Shown: positions 1 to 6,105 of the stretch, one piece after another
Layout: every line of letters starts with the position of its first letter
Numbering within the stretch: position 1 is the stretch's first letter
Source: JAFDVL01 sp043736395
GTDB lineage: Bacteria > Acidobacteriota > Blastocatellia > RBC074
Assembly: GCA_043736395.1 (NCBI GenBank)
Contig: JAYTCQ010000321.1
Span: forward strand, 1 to 6,456
Length of the DNA stretch: 6,456 nucleotides
Direction: 5' to 3'
Position numbers and translations under genes: made by a program
Notes under the pieces: model-generated
Seen by the model: only the letters and a program-made list of their open reading frames with translations
What the model was told of the DNA's origin: nothing
Databases searched by the model: none

Positions 1-82
1 TTGTAATGAGAAACTAAGCGCAAGAACCTGAATTATATTGTCACCTGTCCAAAGACCTAAATCCAAAGACCATTTCTAGCAA

Positions 83-115
83 AAAAAAGGAGAGCTGAAT
101 CAGCTCTCCTTTTTT
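83..115. terminator. Rho-independent terminator, probably bidirectional
   Basis: A perfect 15-bp stem (83-97 paired with 101-115) closes a 3-nt loop. The GC-rich core GGAGAGCTG/CAGCTCTCC is flanked by an A tract on the left and a T tract on the right, so it can terminate transcription in either direction. No gene ending is recognisable in positions 1-82: all three plus frames meet a stop within the first 34 bases. The likely role is to end a plus-strand gene lying to the left of the window. It also insulates the large gene downstream from read-through. Confidence 0.85.
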
Positions 116-153
116 ATATTTTCGGATAATTGAGTTGTTAGATAAAAAACAAA

Positions 154-207
154 CAAGCGAAAAACACTGATCGGTCGCCCCGTTGACTTCACAATGTTTT
201 TCGCTTG
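154..207. repeat. 13-bp perfect inverted repeat with 28-nt spacer
   Basis: CAAGCGAAAAACA at 154-166 is exactly reverse-complemented at 195-207. The CAAGCG core occurs a third time at 231-236, and a shorter complementary pair (ATCGGTC near 170-176, GACCGAT at 251-257) overlaps the same area, so alternative RNA folds are possible. The arms carry A5/T5 tracts inside the stem rather than a T tract after it, which is unlike a standard terminator. It could be a structured 5' leader, a regulator binding site or a remnant repeat; the sequence does not decide among these. Confidence 0.5.
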
Positions 208-516
208 ACCAATAACTACTACCGAAAAAGCAAGCGCAGTATAAGCAGCCTGACCGATTAAAGCAAGTTAAATTATTCAAATTGATTTAAATTTATCACA
301 TTTTGTTAAAATACAATCATATCAGCAGTTTAGCATCATCATACTATTATCGAAATATCATTTTTTGTTACATAAGCCATTAACTAAAATTCAACAGGCA
401 CAATTCACTCAGCTTATCTTTTTATTAAGTAAGATGAAAAATATTGCATATAAACTTAACAGCAACGATAATCAAACTCCCGTCCGAGTCCGATTACCCC
501 TCATCAGTTTTCAGCA

Positions 517-520
517 GGAG
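517..520 (+). promoter_or_regulatory. Ribosome binding site fixing the start at 528
   Basis: GGAG lies 7 nt upstream of the ATG at 528, a canonical Shine-Dalgarno arrangement. It decides the start of the large gene. The reading frame is open further upstream to a TTG near 444, but that start has no such site and would bury the signal peptide 28 residues inside the protein. Confidence 0.8.
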
Positions 521-527
521 ACGAGCC

Positions 528-3500
528 ATGAGTTTTTCCATTCGCCGTGAACGCAAATCTTTCTCTCAGTTATTCACCATCTGCTTTTTTCTTTTTTGCT
601 CATCAATAACTTTCGCACAGCGCGGCGTTAATTACCCCGTAGCGACTGTCTCCGCCGCCAGCTATGAAGCTAATGCGGCGGTTGCCCCTGAAAGTATTGC
701 GTCCTCTTTCGGAACGAATCTGACGACAGTGACGATGGCTGCAACCGACACAAATCCCAATACACGAGCGATTGAGCTTCCAACCAATTTGGGTGGTACG
801 ACGGTTCAGGTAAATAATGTTCTTTGCGGCCTCCTATATGTCTCGCCTGCGCAAATAAATTTCGTCATGCCAGAAGAATTAGGTGAGGGAACGTTTCTCC
901 TGACGATCAATGCTCTCAATGGTACACAGGGAGGCACAGTAAAAGTCTCACGCGTCCAACCATCCATTTTTTCCATGAACAGTGACGGTCCAGCCAGCGT
1001 CGTCCGCGTCAAAGCCGATGGCACGCAACAATATGAAACACTCGCTCAATTGGATACCGCAACCAATCGAATGATTCCCAAACCGATAGATTTAGGCTCC
1101 CCGGCCGAGCGCGTATTTCTAGAAATCTATCTAACTGGTATTCGGCAAGCGCAGGATGAAAACAATGATGGAAATTTGAACGAACATGTAGCTGTCATCT
1201 TGGGCGGAAAATCAATCACTCCCTCGTATGCCGGAAAGCAAGGATTTTTTGCTGGAGTGGATCAGGTCAATGTCGAGATTCCGCGCACCTTAATTGGTGC
1301 AGGCAAAATCAATTTATCCATTTACAGCAATGTCACGACCTCCCCCGCAACCAGTGCAGGCTTCACGTCGAACACTGTAGAACTAGAACTCGCTCCTTCG
1401 AAAAGCGCGACGCCCCCGACCATCAACAATATCAGCCTGACTGCTGCCACCGTTGGCGAAACTCTTACGATAACAGGAACAGGCTTTTTATCTGATAACA
1501 AAGTCACCTTCGGCGGCATTAAAGGCGATGTTGAAACTGCAAGCGCGACACAGTTGATTGCGCGCATTCCTTACGGCGCAAAATCCGGTAAAGTTAAAGT
1601 AATAAACGCACAAGGCGAAGCTGTCGGTTCAAACAATCTGCAAATTACAACTTCTTTGAGTGGAATAATCGAAACTTCAACAGAATCTGAGGTGATGCCT
1701 TTCCCGCTGCAAAACATCACCGTGCGGATCGCCGGAACAACGCTTTCGGCAAAAACCAATGAAACGGGAAAGTTTTTCATCAGTAACCCTCCAACCGGAG
1801 AGATCACGCTAGAAATTGATCCGAGTGCCTTCCCACTTAGCGGACATTTTCGTGCCGCGACAATGAAAACAACGATTCAAGCCGAACGCGACAATGCTTT
1901 GCCGGCAACAACTTGGCTGACTGGCAATGGACTAATTATTCCTTCGCAGCCTGTTGCTTCGAATGTCATCACGGGAATTCTGACGGACACAGATGGAATA
2001 ACACCTGTCCCAAATGCCTTGATGCGCGTTGTACAAAGCTCACGGCTCGAAGATCAAACAACCGTCACGGACAGCAACGGTTGTTATATTTTCCGCAACG
2101 TTACTGGTGGTACTGTCATAGCAGAAGCCATACGCGCCAATGGAAAGGTTCTACAAACATCTCAAGTAACAACGGGACAAATTACGGAAAACAAGTCCAG
2201 TATCGTCACGCTTGATCTGAGCCTGAAGGATGCGCCAGCCAATCGCAAACCAATAATTATCGCGCCAGAAACTGCAACACTAAAAGTTACCCAGTCGCTG
2301 GATATTCCGCTTTATGTCGCTGATCCTGATCCTCGGGATTCATTACAAATCACGGCAAGTGGAATGGAGGATGTCTCCATTATAGCTGGAACCACCGGAG
2401 CCTATACGCTGCGTCTCAAACCTTCAAAAGCTGGCACTTTCCCGATTGAAATAAAGGCAATAGACTCACAGGGAAATCAAGCTACGAACATTATTTCCGT
2501 GATTGTAACCATTCCATCAAACCAACCCCCATATATCTCTAACCCATTCCAAGAGGCTGTATTAGCAGGCTCTCAGCTATCTTTTAATGTTACAGCTGGA
2601 GACCCTGACAATGGTCAGATAGTGCAGTTGATTGCAACAGGATTACCTGATGGAGCTACTTTCACTACAACCTCATCCACCACTGGTGTAAATGGAGTTT
2701 TCAAATGGACTCCAACCACTAATCAAGCCGGGTTTTATAAAATAACTTTTACCGCGAAAGATGATGGATATATTCCTCTATCAACCACAAGTTCTACGAA
2801 CATAGATGTACGCTTGCCCGTCATTGCGCCTACCGCACCTACTGGATGGCAAGCATTTCGGGGATTCTATACTGACGTGTCAGCTATCACTTCAAGTGAT
2901 GAAGACAATACTATCTATCTTGGTAACTTTGATAAAGGTATATATAGCGGATGGCCAGAAGGGTTCTTCTTTTTGACGGCATTTGATCTCGGGATACCAA
3001 ATAAGGGAACCGCCCGCTCTATCGCCGTTTCTGACGATACAAAGTTAGCAGCAATTGATGGGGAAGGTGTATATCGTAACACAATAAAAACCTCACTTAG
3101 TACACCTGATGCATTTTCGCGCCTAACAGTTACTAACGGCATTTTCTTTTATTACAGTAAAAATGGTGGAGAAGCTTTATATTCTAGCGACAAAGGGGTT
3201 ACCTGGTCAGCACTAAGTATAAGTAAGTTTATTTCGGATGGAAAGAATGTTAACTATGCTCAAGGAACTGATGGCAAAATTTATAAAATCTCCGCTACGG
3301 GTAATATCATTACAAAGACGCTAACTAATCTCCCTCCATCCGATATACCACAAGCTGTTGCTTGCACAACGAATAAATGTTTTGCTGCTACTGTAGTGCC
3401 TAACGCAAACAATAGTGTTACCTATATCTCGTCAGATAACGGAATCAGTTGGGAGAAGATCACCAATCTTCCTATGGCGAGTTACACTGCACTTTTTGGT

Positions 3501-4652
3501 TTTGATAAATCGCTTTTTGCTAATACCGATAAAGGTGCATTCAGCTCCGAAGATGAAGGTGCAACTTGGGTCAAGATGACATTGCCTTCATTTGAGACAA
3601 TAACAGTAAATTCTCAATTTATAATTGCCTTATCCAATGGCGGAGCGTATATCAAGCCCTATACCTTAACTCAGCCCGTTACCTCTCAAGAAGTGGGTAG
3701 CTTCCCTCAAAGCAACATTAAAAAATTGGTTACTCCTGCCTCCGTAAATATTATGGCTTTTGATAATTCAGCAATATTCATCGGCACAAACGGTAAAGGC
3801 GTATTACAGTCAAAGGATGGAGGATTGAGTTGGGTAGAAATTAATACTGGAATAACATTTGTCAATAATGATAAAAAAATCTCCTCGCTTACTAAAATCG
3901 GCGATAAACTATTTTGTGCAACTTCTACAAATGAAACAACGGGTCTGCGTCCAAATTTTGTTTCAACAGGAGGAGTTTTTACCTTACCACAAGGTAGTGA
4001 AAGCTGGTCACTTTTCAAGAGTTTTTCTACAAACTTGGCGCCAGCGGGAAATTTTATTATTGGTGAATATAAATCTGAACCATTTATTTACTATTCTCAA
4101 TACCTTGATACGCATTTAGACTGGACAGGCAGTCATTTTCTTCTTCCTTATGATAAGGTTTCCTCCTTACTCGAATTAAATGGTGAAATGTATGTTGGAC
4201 TTTCCGATATAAGCTCTTTGTCATTTACTCTTGCTAAACACAAATCATCAATTTATAAGCTCAATGCCGCAAAACAATTTAGCAATATAAGTTACCCAGT
4301 TACTCTTCCTTCTTCTATAATAAGCACCCCTATACTAGAAATGGCATCGATGAATTCAACTCTGTATGCGATTGATAAAGATATATCTTTTAGCTCTGAT
4401 TTTGGAAAAACCTGGAAACACCTTGGAATAAAAGTACTCACCGATCATTCAGCAAGATCAATCGTTAACATCGGTAATAAATTAGTTATCAGCTGCTCAA
4501 AAGGGTTATTGGTAAGTACTGACCCGCAAAAAACCTGGCAGTTAGTTCCACTTAACTTGGATAACAATGTTATAAAGAAACTGTTTACGAACGGTACAGA
4601 TTTATTCTGCCTAACTGAGGATGGTTCAGTCTATCAGGTAAACGGGTTATAA
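528..4652 (+). CDS. Large secreted multidomain protein: TIGR03437-like, IPT/TIG, CnaB-like, Ig-like and Asp-box propeller modules
   Basis: This predicted exported protein has 1374 residues and no recognised enzymatic role. Seen in order: a signal peptide (basic residues 6-10, hydrophobic 15-30, likely cleavage after the TFA at 28-30); about 35-288, resembling the acidobacterial TIGR03437 family, including the LLYVSPAQINFVMP stretch (102-115) and a VDQVNVEIP motif near 244-252; about 296-376, an IPT/TIG fold (GETLTITGTGF); about 377-465 and 478-567, two carboxypeptidase-regulatory/CnaB-like modules (TNETGKFFISNPPTG, TDSNGCYIFRNV); about 570-665 and 666-764, two Ig/cadherin-like modules with ADPDPRD and GDPDNGQ; and about 770-1374, a propeller-like region with six Asp-box motifs. 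Such modules usually mediate adhesion or glycan binding, so a surface or secreted binding protein is inferred. It has no PEP-CTERM tag, LPXTG or terminal membrane helix; it ends VYQVNGL. GC falls from about 50% to about 35% near 2460-2520. It is probably monocistronic, ending at the hairpin at 4669-4706. Confidence 0.9.
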   Translation: MSFSIRRERKSFSQLFTICFFLFCSSITFAQRGVNYPVATVSAASYEANAAVAPESIASSFGTNLTTVTMAATDTNPNTRAIELPTNLGGTTVQVNNVLCGLLYVSPAQINFVMPEELGEGTFLLTINALNGTQGGTVKVSRVQPSIFSMNSDGPASVVRVKADGTQQYETLAQLDTATNRMIPKPIDLGSPAERVFLEIYLTGIRQAQDENNDGNLNEHVAVILGGKSITPSYAGKQGFFAGVDQVNVEIPRTLIGAGKINLSIYSNVTTSPATSAGFTSNTVELELAPSKSATPPTINNISLTAATVGETLTITGTGFLSDNKVTFGGIKGDVETASATQLIARIPYGAKSGKVKVINAQGEAVGSNNLQITTSLSGIIETSTESEVMPFPLQNITVRIAGTTLSAKTNETGKFFISNPPTGEITLEIDPSAFPLSGHFRAATMKTTIQAERDNALPATTWLTGNGLIIPSQPVASNVITGILTDTDGITPVPNALMRVVQSSRLEDQTTVTDSNGCYIFRNVTGGTVIAEAIRANGKVLQTSQVTTGQITENKSSIVTLDLSLKDAPANRKPIIIAPETATLKVTQSLDIPLYVADPDPRDSLQITASGMEDVSIIAGTTGAYTLRLKPSKAGTFPIEIKAIDSQGNQATNIISVIVTIPSNQPPYISNPFQEAVLAGSQLSFNVTAGDPDNGQIVQLIATGLPDGATFTTTSSTTGVNGVFKWTPTTNQAGFYKITFTAKDDGYIPLSTTSSTNIDVRLPVIAPTAPTGWQAFRGFYTDVSAITSSDEDNTIYLGNFDKGIYSGWPEGFFFLTAFDLGIPNKGTARSIAVSDDTKLAAIDGEGVYRNTIKTSLSTPDAFSRLTVTNGIFFYYSKNGGEALYSSDKGVTWSALSISKFISDGKNVNYAQGTDGKIYKISATGNIITKTLTNLPPSDIPQAVACTTNKCFAATVVPNANNSVTYISSDNGISWEKITNLPMASYTALFGFDKSLFANTDKGAFSSEDEGATWVKMTLPSFETITVNSQFIIALSNGGAYIKPYTLTQPVTSQEVGSFPQSNIKKLVTPASVNIMAFDNSAIFIGTNGKGVLQSKDGGLSWVEINTGITFVNNDKKISSLTKIGDKLFCATSTNETTGLRPNFVSTGGVFTLPQGSESWSLFKSFSTNLAPAGNFIIGEYKSEPFIYYSQYLDTHLDWTGSHFLLPYDKVSSLLELNGEMYVGLSDISSLSFTLAKHKSSIYKLNAAKQFSNISYPVTLPSSIISTPILEMASMNSTLYAIDKDISFSSDFGKTWKHLGIKVLTDHSARSIVNIGNKLVISCSKGLLVSTDPQKTWQLVPLNLDNNVIKKLFTNGTDLFCLTEDGSVYQVNGL
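630..1391 (+). other. TIGR03437-like domain in N-terminal position
   Basis: This segment encodes residues about 35-288 of the large protein. It starts with the VNYPVATVSAASYEA opening and continues through a 'voice' common in Acidobacteriota proteins: an 'SIASSFGTNL' stretch, a 'GLLYVSPAQINFVMP' core, and 'VFLEIYLTGIRQ' and 'GFFAGVDQVNVEIP' strands. From knowledge of the family, this region normally closes long secreted proteins, hence its name as a C-terminal domain. Here it comes immediately after the signal peptide. Family assignment is by eye from these motifs. Confidence 0.7.
3183..4538 (+). repeat. Six Asp-box (BNR) motifs in the C-terminal propeller-like region
   Basis: The motif S-x-D-x-G-x-T/S-W occurs at residues 886-893 (SSDKGVTW), 968-975 (SSDNGISW), 1006-1014 (SSEDEGATW, one residue longer), 1095-1102 (SKDGGLSW), 1289-1296 (SSDFGKTW) and 1330-1337 (STDPQKTW, lacking the glycine). 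Asp boxes sit in the beta-hairpins of propeller blades in sialidases, Vps10/sortilin-type proteins and Ycf48-like proteins. The roughly 190-residue gap between the fourth and fifth motifs suggests blades whose motif has decayed. No sialidase catalytic set (FRIP arginine, Tyr/Glu pair) is apparent, so a structural or binding role is more likely than hydrolysis. Confidence 0.75.
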
Positions 4653-4668
4653 AAGAATTGCATTACCT

Positions 4669-4706
4669 AAAATAGCTACCAGATGAAATCATCTGGTAGC
4701 TATTTT
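4669..4706. terminator. Bidirectional Rho-independent terminator between converging genes
   Basis: A perfect 18-bp stem (4669-4686 with 4689-4706) has only two unpaired bases at its centre, so the real loop is probably AAAT or similar. The core is TAGCTACCAGATGA and its complement. T residues continue to 4708 on the plus strand, and A residues at 4669-4672 give a T tract on the minus strand. It sits 16 nt after the stop of the large gene and 7 nt beyond the stop of the converging EpsI-like gene, so it can end both transcripts. Confidence 0.9.
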
Positions 4707-4713
4707 TTATTCA

Positions 4714-5226
4714 TCAACCTACTTTTTCAATCAACGTCACCGTCCACCAACCACCCTTCGCTCCATTCATCAATGCCGCCCAATACCACGAAGAAACGTC
4801 AGTCCAATTCTTCCCTTCGGCATCAAAAATTCGTTCGCGAACTTTGAGCGTTTGATCTTTTCTAATTGCCAGGCTACAGCCCCAGCGGTTGCCTTTTTCG
4901 TCTACAAAAATTGGCTGCGGCTTAAGCTCGTAGCCTGATCCTTTTAGGCAATCTGCCGCTGGATGCAGCATTCTGGTGGCTTCTGTCACCCAGCGGACGG
5001 CGTACTCTTTTTCGCCGTCGCTGAATTTTCCGATGCGTCCGGGGAAATCTTTTTCGAAACGTAATTCGCCTTGTGAATGCGACAGCTCTTGCATCGCGCT
5101 CACATCTAAGGCGGTAGCCCAACCGGGAAATTCTGGCGTGAATTTTTTATGATCTGCGCTGGTCTTGAGCCACGGAATTGCGGAGGCTAAGAGGCAGGCG
5201 AAGATAAATAGTTTGGCATTTTGCAT
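4714..5226 (-). CDS. EpsI-like exosortase-associated protein
   Basis: This is a 170-residue protein with an N-terminal signal or membrane anchor (hydrophobic residues about 6-20, then KTSADHKK) and a soluble extracytoplasmic remainder. It resembles the EpsI/DUF3485 family that accompanies exosortases: an early FPGW (33-36), then H88-P-x-x-D-C93-L-K-G-S-G-Y, matching the conserved His...Cys-L-x-G-x-G-W/Y signature, and a Trp-rich C-terminal segment (W141, W147, W149, W160, W161). EpsI proteins are accessory to exosortase; their biochemical role is unknown. The second cysteine in the fragment RWGC is at 117. The ATG at 5226 is the only early methionine fitting the anchor. It lacks a clear Shine-Dalgarno site and lies inside the 3' end of the exosortase gene, so translational coupling is likely. 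As the last gene of the cluster, it ends at the shared terminator. Family assignment is by motif only. Confidence 0.75.
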   Translation of the reverse strand: MQNAKLFIFACLLASAIPWLKTSADHKKFTPEFPGWATALDVSAMQELSHSQGELRFEKDFPGRIGKFSDGEKEYAVRWVTEATRMLHPAADCLKGSGYELKPQPIFVDEKGNRWGCSLAIRKDQTLKVRERIFDAEGKNWTDVSSWYWAALMNGAKGGWWTVTLIEKVG

Positions 5227-6025
5227 ACGATTTTTTCGGTGAAAAATGTTTGATGAATTGTGCGATGTAAACTATTCCGAGCGCAGTCAACGCAAACGCT
5301 ACGATGCCGATATATGCATGAACATTGTCTGGATTCAGAAAATCCGGCAAGGTAACAATGCGCGCTTCGAGATAAAATAAGGCTGTTGCGCGAAAAATAT
5401 TTCCGAGAATTAAGACAGGTAATGTCGCCAAAGTTAAGAGCACCGTTCGGATAAAATTCAGCCGAAAATATTCAGCCAGCACGAACGCCAGAAAATATCC
5501 GGCCCACAACATTTTGATTCCGCTGCACGGAGCGTCAATTGAAATCGTTGCGGTGTTCCAAACCAAACAGGTTCCTTCACGTTGGACGGCTAAACCGGAA
5601 AGTTGCAGTAGCGGAGCCGTCACTGCGCCGACGACTACGCGCAACGGATAGCCCAGGTAAAATTGCAGTGAAGGAATTAACGGCAGCGATAACAAAAAAA
5701 GACCAATGCTTGCAGGGTTCAGCGACTTTCCGCGCAATAAAATATTCAGCGTAACGGCGAGCGTAATCACAGCAATTCCGGCGCGAAGAATCGGTGGCAA
5801 AAAATGAAATGTAGCCGCATACGTCAAAATGAATCCTGCCGGAATCATTAAATTTGCCGTAGTCAAAATTCTCCGACCACGGAATAAAAAATAGATTCCG
5901 GCGACGATGGCCAGCAATCCCCACCATTCTTCTTCGCTGCCGGAAGTCACGCGCAGCGCGTACCATTGCCACACGTTCCAGAACGCAAGCAATTCTAAAC
6001 CTAGAATTATGAAGATTTTTTTCAT
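5147..6025 (-). CDS. Exosortase/archaeosortase family cysteine transpeptidase
   Basis: This is a 292-residue polytopic inner-membrane protein with about eight or nine hydrophobic segments (roughly 4-24, 32-48, 55-75, 80-97, 107-120, 127-147, 170-188, 192-211, 237-257). The exosortase catalytic triad is intact: Cys167 in DAPCSGIKM, Arg212 in GNIFRATALF, and His236 in NVHAYIGI. Exosortases recognise C-terminal PEP-CTERM tags, cleave them and release or transfer the protein to the envelope. The adjacent upstream gene encodes a protein with such a tag, and the downstream gene is EpsI-like. The start at 6025 (MKKIFIILG) has no strong ribosome binding site and lies 7 nt after one arm of an inverted repeat. 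The C-terminal 27 or so residues after the last helix (from about KKSYAKC) are encoded in the 80-nt overlap with the next gene and look unstructured and basic. The exosortase subclass cannot be named from the sequence alone. Confidence 0.92.
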   Translation of the reverse strand: MKKIFIILGLELLAFWNVWQWYALRVTSGSEEEWWGLLAIVAGIYFLFRGRRILTTANLMIPAGFILTYAATFHFLPPILRAGIAVITLAVTLNILLRGKSLNPASIGLFLLSLPLIPSLQFYLGYPLRVVVGAVTAPLLQLSGLAVQREGTCLVWNTATISIDAPCSGIKMLWAGYFLAFVLAEYFRLNFIRTVLLTLATLPVLILGNIFRATALFYLEARIVTLPDFLNPDNVHAYIGIVAFALTALGIVYIAQFIKHFSPKKSYAKCQTIYLRLPLSLRNSVAQDQRRS

Positions 6026-6032
6026 ACAGGAA

Positions 6033-6105
6033 GCATGGAGTACGAGCTTCAGCTTGGTTTTACAGTAGCGAGAAGTACTACCAAGCTAAAGCTTGTACTC
6101 CATGC
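6033..6105. repeat. 26-bp imperfect inverted repeat, REP/MITE-like, between substrate and exosortase genes
   Basis: Arm 6033-6058 (GCATGGAGTAC...CTTGGT) is the reverse complement of arm 6080-6105 (ACCAAGCT...ACTCCATGC) with only two mismatches in 26 positions. A 21-nt spacer lies between them. The arms begin and end in GCATGG/CCATGC and carry an AGCTT-rich core. There is no T tract after the stem in the minus-strand direction, so it is not a classical terminator. The right arm overlaps the 3' end of the PEP-CTERM gene, and the left arm ends just before the exosortase start. The form suggests a small palindromic repetitive element (REP or MITE type); its copy number in the genome is unknown here. 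Confidence 0.75.

Larger units (their letters stand above)
116..527 (+). other. AT-rich gene-free leader upstream of the large secreted-protein gene
   Basis: This stretch of about 410 bases separates the left terminator from the start codon at 528. It is clearly AT-rich; the line 241-300 is about 27% GC by hand count. I see no credible gene: short ORFs here either read through the terminator hairpin or run into the large gene out of frame without a ribosome binding site. It contains the inverted repeat at 154-207 and the ribosome binding site at 517-520. A promoter for the large gene must lie here, but I cannot place one firmly. TTGATT (282-287) with TTAAAA (306-311), spaced 18 nt, is the best sigma70-like pair, and it is weak in such AT-rich DNA. 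Confidence 0.6.

Noticed and set aside
41..280. 79-codon minus-strand ORF in the left intergenic region
   Set aside because: It reads straight through the terminator hairpin at 83-115 and the inverted repeat at 154-207, has a Cys-rich low-information sequence and no family resemblance.
282..311. Possible sigma70 promoter TTGATT...TTAAAA
   Set aside because: The match is weak, with 18-nt spacing in DNA of about 27% GC, where such matches arise by chance. It is not listed as a feature.
444..527. Upstream extension of the large gene to a TTG start
   Set aside because: It has no Shine-Dalgarno site, and the signal peptide would no longer be N-terminal. The ATG at 528 with GGAG 7 nt upstream is far better.
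365..550. 61-codon plus-strand ORF overlapping the large gene start
   Set aside because: It overlaps the ribosome binding site and signal peptide codons of the large gene in another frame, and its translation resembles nothing.
1913..2215. 100-codon plus-strand ORF inside the large gene
   Set aside because: It is a shadow frame; the main frame carries coherent CnaB-like modules across the same bases.
3183..4538. Sialidase activity for the Asp-box region
   Set aside because: Asp boxes are structural, and the catalytic sialidase motifs are not visible, so an enzyme call is not supported.
5577..5972. 131-codon minus-strand ORF inside the exosortase gene
   Set aside because: It is an arginine-rich shadow frame of the exosortase, whose catalytic motifs validate the other frame.
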